Below the pieces are notes generated by a model. That model saw only the letters and a list, made by a program, of their open reading frames with translations. It had not been told where the DNA came from and made no database searches. A program made the position numbers and the translations under genes. DNA of 64,000 nt. Source: Pseudonocardia kujensis (GTDB lineage Bacteria > Actinomycetota > Actinomycetes > Mycobacteriales > Pseudonocardiaceae). The stretch lies in contig NZ_JAJSOK010000025.1 in assembly GCF_021283305.1 (NCBI RefSeq), positions 38,957-102,956 of the forward strand, read 5' to 3'. This document shows, one piece after another, positions 7,850-16,229 of the stretch. Positions within the stretch are counted from its first letter, which is position 1; each line of letters begins with the position of its first letter.

Positions 7850-8665
7850 GTGAGCGAATCGGCGGAGCAGGGTCTCGTCGAGTTGGTTTCGCATGGTGAC
7901 GTGCAGGAGATCGCTTTGAACAATCCGGCTGTTCACAACGCGATAGATCCGCAGATGTATGAGGCTCTGGACGCCGCGTTCACAACGGCGCAGGCGGATC
8001 CTGAAGTCAACGCGATTGTATTGAGCGGTCGCGGCAAGTCATTCTGTTCCGGCTTCGATCTGAAACAGTCTTCTGATCTGGCCAAGCAGCCGGTGTTCGA
8101 CCAGTACCAACTGCTCGCCCAACAGCGTGCGACGCTTCTCAAGGTTTGGGACTCCCCGAAGCCGGTCGTGGCGGCAGTGCAGGGGCACTGCCTGGGAGCG
8201 GGGTTCCATCTCATGAACCACGTCGACATCGTGGTCGCATCCGAGAACGCGAAGTTCGGAGAGCCTGAGGCGCGGTACTCGCTCCTTCCTCAACCGTTCA
8301 GCGTCTGGCTGGTGGGTGCTCGCAAAGCCAAAGAGCTGCTGCTGCTCGGCGATACCATCGACGCAGCCGAGGCGCACCGCATCGGTCTCGTGAACCGCGT
8401 AGTTCCAGAGCAAGATCTGCGTGACACAGCGTTCGCCGTTGCTCGGCGGGTCGCTCTCATGCCACCAGAGCTCATGGGGATGACAAAGCGGATGGTCAAC
8501 GCGACCTTGGATGCGCAGGGCTTCCGGACGATGCACGAGTGGGCCTGGGACCAGTTCCTGATCACGAAGCTCATGACCACTGAGCTGAAGGAGAAGTTCC
8601 TGAGCATCGGAGCGAAGGACGGTATGCGCGAGGCGTACACGTGGATGCGGAAGCGGTTCAGCTGA
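7850..8665 (+). CDS. Enoyl-CoA hydratase/isomerase (crotonase) family protein
   Basis: A 271-residue crotonase. The first oxyanion-hole segment is LSGRGKSFCSGFDLKQS (about residues 60-76) and the second is VQGHCLGAGFHLMNHVDIV (about 107-125). Glutamates occur in GEPEARY and in AKELLLLGDTI, where hydratases carry their catalytic pair. The usual GTIPGAGGTQ stretch is replaced by SLLPQPFSVW, so the reaction may not be simple hydration. The GTG start at 7850 has GAAAGGA 8 bases upstream. Its TGA overlaps the ATG of the NDP-forming ligase, giving a translationally coupled operon with ligase, ArsR and probably the transporter. Confidence 0.85.
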   Translation: MSESAEQGLVELVSHGDVQEIALNNPAVHNAIDPQMYEALDAAFTTAQADPEVNAIVLSGRGKSFCSGFDLKQSSDLAKQPVFDQYQLLAQQRATLLKVWDSPKPVVAAVQGHCLGAGFHLMNHVDIVVASENAKFGEPEARYSLLPQPFSVWLVGARKAKELLLLGDTIDAAEAHRIGLVNRVVPEQDLRDTAFAVARRVALMPPELMGMTKRMVNATLDAQGFRTMHEWAWDQFLITKLMTTELKEKFLSIGAKDGMREAYTWMRKRFS

Positions 8666-10926
8666 TGCCGGTGGAAACTTCTGTCAACGACCCGGCGCCG
8701 CTTAGCAACAGTCCGTGGGAGCAGCTGACGAGGCCCCAGACGATCGCGTCGGTGGGAGCCTCAGAGCGAATTTCGTTCCACGCGAAACTTGTAAAGAACA
8801 ACGAACTTCTCGGCTATCGGGGTCGAATTGTCCCGGTGAATCCGAACAGGGCGACCGTGTTCGACGTCGCGTGTTCACCGAGCTTGTCAGACCTCGACGC
8901 GCCGGCCGACGTCGCGGTCGTCAGTGTCGGTGCTAGCAGAGTGCTCGACGCTGTCGAGAGCGGACTCGCTGCCGGGATTCGAGCGTTCGTCGTGAACACC
9001 GCTGGACTCGGCGAAGCCGACGCGCGCGGCCGCGCCGCTCAGGTTCGGATTGCGCAGCGTTGTCGAGAGCACGGCGCGATGCTCATCGGGCCCAACTGCC
9101 TCGGTCTCATCAATTTGCACGAACCCGTCGCACTCTATGGCGCCGAGGTGCCTTATGGACTGCCAGTCGGTGGCGTCGCCCTCATAGCGCAGAGCGGGTC
9201 GGCCACGATCTCGATGATGAACACCGGGCGCTCGTTCGGATTCTCGACCATCGTGTCCACCGGCAACGAGGCCGTCGTGTCGTCGGAGGACATCCTGGAG
9301 AAGCTGGTCGAAGACCCGGCGACCACCGCCATCGCGTTGTTCACCGAAGGTCTGCGCGACGGCGAGCGGTTCCGTAGAGCGGTGCTGCGCGCCCACGAGC
9401 TGAACAAGCTCGTGGTCGTCCTAAAGGTCGGTATGACCGAGGGATCGCGGAAGATCGTCCAGAGCCACACCGGTGCGTTGGCTGGACACGGGCGCGTGAC
9501 CGAGGCGGTCTTCCGCGATCTCGGGGTCGTTCTGGTGCGGGACTACGATGAGCTGTGCGAGGTGCTGACCCTTGCAACCTCCGCGCGGTCGACGACCATC
9601 GGATCCTCGATAGGTCTGGTCGCGTTCTCTGGCGGGGAGCTATCGCTGGTCGCCGACCGCGCCTCCGACGTGGGGCTCAGCCTGGCACAGCTGTCCCAGC
9701 CCACACAGGAGCAGATCCGAACGAGCATCGGGATGTCGCCTCACGACTCTGTCGACAATCCGTTCGACGTTGGCGCGGCATCAGCTTTGTCCCTGCCGCT
9801 AGGCAAGCGTTTCGCAAGCGCTGTCTCGGCGATGCTTCAGGACGACGACGTCGACACGGTCGTCGTCGCCCAGGACGCTCAGCACGCGTTCAACGCCGGT
9901 CAAGTCGCCTTTTACCAGGAGATCTTTGAGAATCTCAGTGCAGAGGGCGCGACCGCCACCAAGCCACTGGTGCTACTGAGCAACCTCAATGCCGACATCC
10001 ACCCGTCCCTGGCCGCCGCTCCGGCGTCGGCGGGCATTCCGATCCTTCGCGGAACGCGGCCAGCACTCACAGCTATTGCAGCGATCGCCGCCAGGAACGC
10101 GACGGTCGGGAGACTCGCGTCGGCTGGGGTTGCACCCGGCGGCCCATCGGCTACTGGGGCCGCCTTCGACCGCTGGGTCGCGGGCCTGCGCGGTGCCGAA
10201 CCAGCTGAGGACGAACTCCGTGAGCTGTTGAGGGCATATGACATCGACGTCGTCCCCGAAGAGTTGTGTTGTGACAAGGTGAGCGCAGCCGCTGCAGCCG
10301 CACGATGGGGTCGGGTCGCGATGAAGGTAGTGTCACCTGATATCGCGCACAAGTCCGACGTAGGCGGTGTCGTTCTTGACGTCGCCAATCCAGCTGACGC
10401 GGAACGTGCGTACGAGTCGATCCTGACCCGAGTCGGGGAGGCGGCACCCGAGGCGAGGATCAATGGGGTCCTCGTGTCACCCATGATCGGCGAGTCTGCC
10501 GCCGAGGTCGTCGTAGGAGGATTCGTTGACGAGGTCCACGGACCGGTGGTCATGCTCGGAGTCGGCGGAATCCTGGTCGAGCTTCTCGACGACGTCGCCT
10601 TCGCGATGGCTCCGGTCACGGCTGAGCACGTCCAGGACTTGCTGCGCACCATCAAGCTGGGAACACTCCTCGGGGGTGTTCGCGGACGGGCCCCCTTGGC
10701 GGGCACGGAGCTCGCGGGTGCGATCGCCCGCTTCAGCAGGTTGATCTCCGACGCCGCAGATAGTCTGGTGTCGATCGAGATCAACCCGATACTCGTCGGT
10801 CACGACTCCGCAGTGGCAGTCGATGCCGCGGCTGTCCTGAAGACGGGGTGCCGACGAGCCGTTAGCCGAGGCGTCGAGCCCGTGCGCGCGTCGAGCACCT
10901 CGCTCGTCGAAGGGTGCGACGCATGA
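8665..10926 (+). CDS. Acetate-CoA ligase family protein (NDP-forming acyl-CoA synthetase, fused alpha-beta)
   Basis: A 753-residue single-chain NDP-forming acyl-CoA synthetase. It begins with the CoA-binding domain (TIASVGASER, about residues 25-35). Two succinyl-CoA-ligase-like domains follow, with the phospho-histidine motif IVQSHTGALAGHG near residue 275. It ends with an ATP-grasp domain in which MKVVSPDIAHKSDVGGVV is diagnostic. It makes an acyl-CoA from a carboxylic acid and ATP with release of ADP and phosphate. The start ATG overlaps the crotonase stop (TGATG). Paired with a crotonase and an MHS-type acid transporter, it probably activates an imported organic acid; the acid is unknown. 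Confidence 0.9.
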   Translation: MPVETSVNDPAPLSNSPWEQLTRPQTIASVGASERISFHAKLVKNNELLGYRGRIVPVNPNRATVFDVACSPSLSDLDAPADVAVVSVGASRVLDAVESGLAAGIRAFVVNTAGLGEADARGRAAQVRIAQRCREHGAMLIGPNCLGLINLHEPVALYGAEVPYGLPVGGVALIAQSGSATISMMNTGRSFGFSTIVSTGNEAVVSSEDILEKLVEDPATTAIALFTEGLRDGERFRRAVLRAHELNKLVVVLKVGMTEGSRKIVQSHTGALAGHGRVTEAVFRDLGVVLVRDYDELCEVLTLATSARSTTIGSSIGLVAFSGGELSLVADRASDVGLSLAQLSQPTQEQIRTSIGMSPHDSVDNPFDVGAASALSLPLGKRFASAVSAMLQDDDVDTVVVAQDAQHAFNAGQVAFYQEIFENLSAEGATATKPLVLLSNLNADIHPSLAAAPASAGIPILRGTRPALTAIAAIAARNATVGRLASAGVAPGGPSATGAAFDRWVAGLRGAEPAEDELRELLRAYDIDVVPEELCCDKVSAAAAAARWGRVAMKVVSPDIAHKSDVGGVVLDVANPADAERAYESILTRVGEAAPEARINGVLVSPMIGESAAEVVVGGFVDEVHGPVVMLGVGGILVELLDDVAFAMAPVTAEHVQDLLRTIKLGTLLGGVRGRAPLAGTELAGAIARFSRLISDAADSLVSIEINPILVGHDSAVAVDAAAVLKTGCRRAVSRGVEPVRASSTSLVEGCDA

Positions 10927-11282
10927 TCACAGCGTCCGGTGAACCACGCGGCGAGACCATGGCCGCTCGTCACGGCGGCTCCGTCGCACCGCTGCACGAT
11001 TCGGCGACGGATCAGCTGATTGCCATCTTTAAGGCGCTCGGCGAGAAGAGCCGGATGGAGGTCTTCCGTCTGGTCTTGGAACACGGTGAGATCGGCTGTA
11101 CCGAACTCGAAGAACGCCTGTCGGTCTCCAAGTCGACCATCAGCTATCACGTCAAGACGTTGTACCAAGCCGGGTTGATCGAGATCCAGCGCCGCGGACG
11201 GTTCTTCCATTACTACCTGCGGCAAGACGTTGCGGACCGCTATGTGCCGTTCTTGGCCGGAATCCTGTCCTCTGAGTTCTGA
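10923..11282 (+). CDS. ArsR-family winged-helix regulator
   Basis: A 119-residue protein whose core (LIAIFKALGEKSRMEVFRLV) and recognition helix (LSVSKSTISYHVKTLYQAGL) are typical of ArsR/SmtB-fold regulators. No metal-binding CxC or His cluster is visible, so it is probably a metabolite-responsive member. The ATG overlaps the stop of the ligase (ATGA); a GTG 9 bases earlier is possible. Being last in the crotonase-ligase unit and just upstream of the transporter, it is likely the local regulator. Confidence 0.85.
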   Translation: MITASGEPRGETMAARHGGSVAPLHDSATDQLIAIFKALGEKSRMEVFRLVLEHGEIGCTELEERLSVSKSTISYHVKTLYQAGLIEIQRRGRFFHYYLRQDVADRYVPFLAGILSSEF

Positions 11283-11329
11283 CCTTGCGCTGTTTGTGAA
11301 CTGCGCCTCGTCGCGCGGGGTGTAGTTCG

Positions 11330-11352
11330 GGCGCCCTCGCCGCACGGGCGCG
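11330..11352 (+). terminator. Weak hairpin between arsR and MHS transporter
   Basis: GCGCCC (11331-11336) pairs with GGGCGC (11346-11351) around a 9-base loop, 50 bases after the ArsR stop. The short stem means it may attenuate rather than stop transcription. Confidence 0.35.
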
Positions 11353-11443
11353 ACGGGACGTCGAACCCGTCTTGGCAATCGGTGAATGCGCATGTGGACC
11401 CTCTCGCGAGCTCCTCCCATAGAACGAAGTAGGAGTGTGCCCT

Positions 11444-12763
11444 ATGGAACAGCCAATCAGTATCTCGGAGACCGAACCGGCGGTGTCTCATTCCACGGTG
11501 CGCCGAGTGGTCGCCGCATCGACTGCGGGAACGGCACTGGAGTGGTACGACTACTTCGCTTACGGCACGGCGTCGGCGCTGGTCTTCAACCGCCTCTTCT
11601 TTCCGAGTCTCAGTCCGCTCGCTGGCACTCTCGTGTCGTTTCTCGCGTTTGCCTCAGGGTTTCTGATGCGGCCGCTCGGCGCGGTCGTGTTCGGTCACAT
11701 GGGGGACCGGTACGGGCGCAAGTTCACGCTCCTGGTGACTGTGACAGGGATGGGTATCGCGACCGGGTTGATCGGTCTGCTGCCCACTTATGAAGCCATC
11801 GGGACGCTGGCGCCGATTTTCCTTGTGAGCCTGCGCCTCCTTCAGGGTTTGAGTGTCGGAGGTGAGTGGGGTGGAGCTGCGACGATCTGCTTGGAACATG
11901 CGCCTCCCGGCTACGCGGCGCGCTACACAATGTTCGTGCAGATGGGCGGGCCGATGGGCACCCTGCTCTCAACCGGCATGTATGCACTCTTGAACCTGCT
12001 GCCGGGCGACGACTTCATCAGCTGGGGTTGGCGCATTCCGTTCCTGGCGTCATTCGTCTTCGTGTTCATCGGCATGTACATGCGCTTGCGGATCGAGGAG
12101 TCGCCGGTGTTCCAAGAGGCGCTCGAGCGCGAGAACGTCGCCAAGGCACCGCTCATCGCCACACTTCGTACATCGTGGCGGCAGGTGGTCGCCGGAGTGT
12201 TCGTCGTGCAGAGTGGCTTCTACGTCGTCACCACCTTCGTCCTCAGCTACGGTACGACCGTACTCGGCCTGCCACGTCCGCTCATCCTCACTGCGACACT
12301 GCTGGGTACAGTCGTGGAGATTGGCGTGATCTGCATCTACGGAATCTTGGCCGACAGGTACGGAGCCGTCAGGGTGTTCATCGTGAGCACCGCGCTCAAC
12401 ATCGTAGTGGCCTTTCCGGTTTTCCTACTCGTCGACACTAAAGTTCCCGTCCTGGTCACGCTCGGTGTCGTGTTGGGGATCGCGATTGTGGCGAGTCCGT
12501 TCGGAGTGCTCGGTGTGGTGCTCGGGAAATGGTTTGCCGTCGAGACGCGCTACACGGGACTGTCGGTCTCTTACCAGGTCGGCAGCATCGCGAGCGGCTT
12601 CCTGCCGAGCATCTGCATCGGTGTGCTCGATGTCGCCGGAGGACGATCATGGGGCGTGTCGGCATTGCTGGTGCTGATCGCGATCATCGCGCTGGTCGGA
12701 TGCCTCGCAGGCCAAGCCACGCTTAAGCGCACGTCGGCATCTTCCATCGTGTCATCCCTGTAG
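11444..12763 (+). CDS. MHS-type major facilitator transporter
   Basis: A 439-residue MFS permease of the metabolite:H+ symporter group. Signatures are the first helix GTALEWYDYFAYGTASAL, the loop 2-3 motif HMGDRYGRK, and SVGGEWGGAA in helix 4. About 12 membrane helices can be counted. MHS proteins import organic acids, betaines or aromatic acids with protons. AGGAG at 11431-11435 precedes the ATG by 8 bases. The last codons (ending VSSL) and the TAG stop lie inside the GTCATCCCTG terminus of the adjacent insertion sequence, so the native C-terminus has probably been replaced by IS-encoded residues. Length is still normal, so it may function. Confidence 0.88.
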   Translation: MEQPISISETEPAVSHSTVRRVVAASTAGTALEWYDYFAYGTASALVFNRLFFPSLSPLAGTLVSFLAFASGFLMRPLGAVVFGHMGDRYGRKFTLLVTVTGMGIATGLIGLLPTYEAIGTLAPIFLVSLRLLQGLSVGGEWGGAATICLEHAPPGYAARYTMFVQMGGPMGTLLSTGMYALLNLLPGDDFISWGWRIPFLASFVFVFIGMYMRLRIEESPVFQEALERENVAKAPLIATLRTSWRQVVAGVFVVQSGFYVVTTFVLSYGTTVLGLPRPLILTATLLGTVVEIGVICIYGILADRYGAVRVFIVSTALNIVVAFPVFLLVDTKVPVLVTLGVVLGIAIVASPFGVLGVVLGKWFAVETRYTGLSVSYQVGSIASGFLPSICIGVLDVAGGRSWGVSALLVLIAIIALVGCLAGQATLKRTSASSIVSSL

Positions 12764-12862
12764 GAGCGGGGCCGGGCAACCCCCAGTTCTTGTAGTTGAT
12801 CTATTTCTTTCGGTCCTTCGCCGTGTTCTTGGGCGCGTCGGAGCAGGCGGCGGGGTCAAGGA

Positions 12863-12878
12863 GCGCCCGTGAGGGCGC
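12863..12878. ncRNA. Conserved hairpin in IS 3' flank
   Basis: GCGCCC-GTGA-GGGCGC forms a 6-bp stem with a tetraloop. Copy B keeps the same stem (GCGCCC/GGGCGC) around a TGC loop at the equivalent place. Copy C lacks an obvious counterpart. Confidence 0.4.
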
Positions 12879-13035
12879 CCGCGTCAGCGGCCGGAGGTCC
12901 TTGAGCCCGTCGCCGATCGACGCACGCTGTTCGAGGCGGAGGATCGGTGACGCGGCGTCTCCGGGTGCTCGGGTCGACGAGTCTGCTGCTGCTCCAGTGG
13001 CCGAGGATCCCCGGCGGGATCGGACAGGCCCAGAA

Positions 13036-13168
13036 GGGCTGTCAGTCATCCCTTCGCCGCCCGGGGTGTGCGGGCGGCATGGTGCGCTGCGCAGGGTCGC
13101 GGTGGCGAGGTCAATCACAAGGGGCGACCACGCCGCCCCGGAGCACGCCGGGTGCGGGGGTCATGACA
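13036..13168. ncRNA. Candidate guide (bridge/seek) RNA segment of IS copy A
   Basis: A 133-base non-coding block 3' of the transposase gene that is recognisably conserved in copies B and C while the surrounding flank diverges. Landmarks are GTCATCCCTTCG at the left, GGGCGGCATG, GCGCTGCG, a GGTCAATCA segment, GGCGACCACGCCG, and GGGGGTCATGAC at the right end. IS1111-group elements are known to encode their guide RNA in the 3' flank. The 9-mer GTCATCCCT (13045-13053) also occurs at the element's own terminus (12751-12759). The strand of transcription is not determined. Confidence 0.5.
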
Positions 13169-13205
13169 CGAAACGACCTGCGCCGCCGCGAGTTCTTCAG
13201 GGCGC

Positions 13206-14252
13206 TCACGCCGACCTGGCCCGGGTCCGGGCCGGGGCCGGTAGGCAGCGGATCTGATGATCGCGCAGCCCGTAGAACACCAGCTCCACCAGTTCCCGGG
13301 CCGCCGCGACCACCCCGGTGTTATGCCCGCGCCGCTCACCGACCCGGTCCCGCAGCCGGCCCAGGCGCGTCTGCGCCGGGACGCGTTGCACCGCCTCGAC
13401 CGCGGCCCAGCGCACCAACCGGCTGCCCTGCTTGGTGATCCGGCCCCGGTGACAGGTGGTGTCGGACTCGTGATGCTTGGGCGTCAGCCCGGCCCAACTG
13501 GCCAGCTGCTGCGGGCGGGCGAACCGAGTGACATCGCCGATCTCGGCGACGAACACCGCGGCCAGCACCGGACCCACCCCCGGGATGGCCTGGATCGCCA
13601 CATACCCGGGATCACCGCGCAGCCGCCCGGCCACCAGCCGCGCGAACGTGTCGATCTCGAAGTCCAGCATCCCGATCAACCGCAGCAGCGAGTCCACCCG
13701 AGCCCGCGACTCCACCGCCAACGGCGACGCGGCCAGCAACCGCTGCCCGCCCGGCCCGAACAGATCACTCATCGGCACCGCCACCCCGGCCGCCGCGAGC
13801 AGCGCATGCACCTGGCACTTCAGCCCGGTGCGCGCCCCGACCAGCTTGGCCCGGTGCCGCACCCACCCGCGCAGCTCCCGGGTCGCCGGCGGGGCGATCC
13901 ACGCCTCCGGCAGCCGGCCCATCCGCAACAGATCCGCCAGGTCCGCGGCATCGCGCTCGTCGTTCTTCACCCGCCGCAACCCGAACATCGTCACGCCCAG
14001 CGGATGCGCCAGATGCACCCGCGCACCCAGCTCGGCCAACGCGTCCGCCGCCCAGTACCAGCCGTACGTGGCCTCCAGCACCACCTCCGGCGCCTCACCC
14101 GCCCGCGCCATCACCCGCCGCAGATACTCCCGATCATTGGAGATCCGCACCGTCTCCAGCCGCTCCCCGGCCTCGGTCATCCGCACCAACACCGACCGCC
14201 GCCGATGCAGATCCATCCCGACGAACTGCCGTCCCTCGTATGCTCCACTCAC
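13206..14252 (-). CDS. IS110-family transposase (DEDD RuvC-like recombinase), copy A
   Basis: A 348-residue intact transposase. The N-terminal RuvC-like domain has the DEDD acidic residues: Asp in VGMDLHRRRS, Glu in VVLEATYGWYW, and the Asp pair in NDERDAADLADLL. The C-terminal Tnp_20 domain contains IPGVGPVLAAVFVAEIGD and the serine-bearing RITKQGSRLVRWAAVEAVQ. The GTG at 14252 has GGGAGG just upstream; a longer start at 14306 would lie inside the left end. It is the only uninterrupted transposase of the three related copies here, so it could drive movement of the other two. Confidence 0.9.
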   Translation of the reverse strand: MSGAYEGRQFVGMDLHRRRSVLVRMTEAGERLETVRISNDREYLRRVMARAGEAPEVVLEATYGWYWAADALAELGARVHLAHPLGVTMFGLRRVKNDERDAADLADLLRMGRLPEAWIAPPATRELRGWVRHRAKLVGARTGLKCQVHALLAAAGVAVPMSDLFGPGGQRLLAASPLAVESRARVDSLLRLIGMLDFEIDTFARLVAGRLRGDPGYVAIQAIPGVGPVLAAVFVAEIGDVTRFARPQQLASWAGLTPKHHESDTTCHRGRITKQGSRLVRWAAVEAVQRVPAQTRLGRLRDRVGERRGHNTGVVAAARELVELVFYGLRDHQIRCLPAPARTRARSA

Positions 14253-14316
14253 AGGGGCCTCCCAAATCGTTGATGTGAAGCACCTCGAGCATGAGCCGAG
14301 GGTCACGAGGAGCGGA

Positions 14317-14331
14317 GGCCCCGCTCCTTCA
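14317..14331. repeat. Left subterminal inverted repeat, IS copy A
   Basis: GGCCCCGCTCCTTCA; its reverse complement TGAAGGAGCGGGGCC occurs at the right end of copy B exactly and of copy A with one change. The position relative to the outer TCATCGCATCA matches copy C. Confidence 0.8.
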
Positions 14332-14409
14332 TCGCATCACAGGCGAACAACTCACAGGAAGCGGTATAGAGAAAGACAAATCAAGCGGTCCGAAAAATTC
14401 GGGGCAGAC

Positions 14410-15201
14410 CACCTGGCGCACCCCGCTGGGGTGAAGATGTTCTCCTACCGAAGGGTCAAGAACGATCAGCGGGATGCCGCGGACCTGGCGGATCTGCTGC
14501 GGATGGGCCGGCTGCCCGAGGCCTGGATCGCCCCACCGGCGACCCGGGAGCTGTGCGGCTGGGTGCGGCATCGGGCGAAGCTGGTCGGGCTGCGCAGCAA
14601 CCTCAAGTGCCAGGTGCACGCGGTGCTGGCTGGCGCCGGGGTGGCGGTGCCGATGAGTGATCTGTTCGGCCCGTCGGGTCAGCGGTTGCTGGGTTCGGCC
14701 CGACTCTCGCTGGAGTCGCGCTCACGGGTGGACTCGTTGTTGGGGCTGATCACCGCGCTGGACGTCGAGATCGACACCTTCGCCACGCTGGTCGCCGGGC
14801 GACTGCGCGCCGACCCCGGCTACCGGGCCATCCAGGCCTTTCCCGGGGTCGGCCCGACCCTGGCCGCGGTGTTTGTCGCCGAGGTCGGCGAAATCAGCCG
14901 CTTCGCCCGGCCCGGGCAGCTGGCTTCCTGGGCAGGGCTGACCCCGATCCACCACGAGTCCGACACTCGGGTGCGCCGCGGCCGGATCACCAAGCAGGGC
15001 TCGCGGTTGGTGCGCTGGGCCGCGGTCGAGGCCGTCCAGCGCGTGCCCGGGCACACCCGCCTCGGGCAGCGTCGTGACCGGGTGGCTGAACGCCGCGGCC
15101 GCAGCATCGGGGTCGTCGCCGCTGCCCGTGACCTGGTCACACTGGTGTTCTACGGCCTACGCGATCACCATCTGCGTTGCCTGGCAGCCCCGGCGGCATG
15201 A
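14410..15201 (+). pseudogene. IS110-family transposase, N-terminally truncated (copy B)
   Basis: About 263 codons remain, starting at HLAHPAGVKMF and running in frame to the natural C-terminus (GLRDHHLRCLAAPAA). The first catalytic Asp and the Glu of the DEDD set are missing; the NDQRDAADLADLL aspartates and the RITKQGSRLVRW serine region remain. A frame continues upstream across the antisense of copy A, but that part is not transposase. Without the first half it cannot be an active recombinase. Confidence 0.85.
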
Positions 15202-15235
15202 GGCAGCCGATCCTGCGGTGGACGCGGATCGGCAC

Positions 15236-15377
15236 AGTCATGATCCCCGAGCCGGCTCGAGGCTGTCGGCTCGGCGTGATCGCCCCGTCTGATTGATCTC
15301 GTCCACCGCAACCCCGTTGCCGCAGCGCACCATGCCGCCCAGACCTTCCGGCGCGGCGAAGGGATGACCGACAGCCC
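15236..15377. ncRNA. Candidate guide RNA segment of IS copy B
   Basis: This is the reverse-complement counterpart of the block in copy A, with the same landmarks: GTCATGAT at 15237-15244, CATGCCGCCCAGAC, GGCGAAGGGATGACCGACAG. AGGGATGAC (15360-15368) is the complement of GTCATCCCT and again matches the right terminus at 15661-15669. Confidence 0.5.
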
Positions 15378-15670
15378 CGACGGGGGCCTGTCCACCCGGC
15401 CCGGGCGATCCGGCCCTGGAGCAGCCACACGACCACCGATCACCCCCCCCCCCGGAAGGAGAGCAGATCCGACCGGCTTCTCCGCTCCCAACAGCGTGCG
15501 CCGACCGGTGACGGCGCCAAGGACCTCCGGCCGCTGGTGCGGGCGCCCTGCGGGCGCTCCTTGACTCCGCCACCTACCTCGACGCGCCCACAACCACGCG
15601 GACAACCTCTAACAAAAAGATCAACTACAAGAACGGGAGGTTGACCGGCCCCGCTCCTTCAGGGATGACT

Positions 15671-16185
15671 GTGAGGATGGCGTAGCCGGCCCGGTGATGG
15701 TGGGTTGGTGGTGACAGCGGCGGTGTGGCCCTTGTCCTGACTGGCCCCTGCGGGGTGCCTTGGCGCGGACTTGCCCGCTCGTCGTTGTCGGCACCGGCCC
15801 GTGGCCGGAGTAGCTGGCCTGATCAGGAGCATGACCGCGGAGCTCAGACCCTCTGGCGTGTCTCGTCACAGTCCTGCCGGCTCCGACCCGGGACCGGGAC
15901 CTTCACGTCCCTCCAGGCAGAGGAGAACGCCCGGCCATGGTGACAGAACACGCGCCACAACAGCAGAGCGAGCAGCGGACCGACGGGCAGGTTCGGTTGG
16001 CCGAGCTGGTCGAGTTCGTGATCGGGGTGGACACCCACGCCGACACCCACACGGCCGCGCTCGTGGCGGCCGCCAAGTCCGACCCGATCGACGCCGAACG
16101 CGCCGCCCGCGACGCCCTGGCCCGCAAGGCGACACTCGGGCCGCCACGCTGCCCACACCTAATCTGTGACCCGACCAGCACCTAG
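15671..16185 (+). mobile_element. Remnant of a second IS110-type element (left end and transposase start)
   Basis: Directly after the right end of copy B there are about 265 non-coding bases followed by the start of a different IS110 transposase. IS110-group elements carry a non-coding left end of about this length upstream of the transposase, so 15671-15936 probably represents that end. The right part of the element is missing. A C-terminal piece of a similar transposase occurs near 53.6-54.3 kb. Confidence 0.55.
15937..16185 (+). pseudogene. IS110 transposase N-terminal fragment with internal deletion
   Basis: 82 codons. Residues about 27-45 (VIGVDTHADTHTAALVAA) are the first RuvC strand with the catalytic Asp. 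The sequence then jumps to KSDPIDAERAARDALARK, which normally lies about 70-80 residues further on, so the Glu-bearing segment has been deleted. After ARKAT the homology ends. GAGGAGAACG upstream is a plausible ribosome-binding site. Confidence 0.65.
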
Positions 16186-16229
16186 CGACCAAGGATCGCT
16201 AGCCCGGCCAATAAAGATCAACACGAGGC

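Larger units (their letters stand above)
12751..14339 (-). mobile_element. IS110-family (IS1111-type) element, copy A
   Basis: A complete-looking element of about 1.59 kb. Its subterminal inverted repeats are GGCCCCGCTCCTTCA at 14317-14331 on the transposase 5' side and TGTAGGAGCGGGGCC at 12759-12773 on the 3' side, one mismatch. The outer ends are TCATCGCATCA (14329-14339) and GTCATCCCTG (12751-12760), matching the ends of copies B and C. Subterminal repeats plus a long 3' non-coding flank (about 430 bases) place it in the IS1111 subgroup. It is inserted at the 3' end of the MHS transporter gene. Confidence 0.85.
14410..15669 (+). mobile_element. IS110-family (IS1111-type) element, copy B, 5'-truncated, inverted relative to copy A
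   Basis: Homology to copy A begins abruptly inside the transposase (HLAHP at 14410) and continues through the 3' flank to GGCCCCGCTCCTTCA and CAGGGATGAC (15647-15669), the right terminus. The left end and about 98 codons are gone. The element lies head-to-head with copy A, separated by about 70 bases, so the shared 3' flank appears as distant inverted repeats (AGTTCTTGTAGTTGATCT near 12786 and its complement near 15618). An 11-base C run at about 15444-15454 may be a sequencing-sensitive site. Confidence 0.8.

Noticed and set aside
13477..14409. Open frame running through the antisense of IS copy A into the copy B transposase
   Set aside because: Only the part after about 14410 shows transposase homology; the rest is low-complexity Arg/Ser/Pro sequence antisense to a real gene.
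15441..15454. Run of 11 C residues in the 3' flank of IS copy B as a possible phase-variable tract
   Set aside because: It lies in non-coding IS sequence with no frame to switch; more likely a mutational or sequencing feature.
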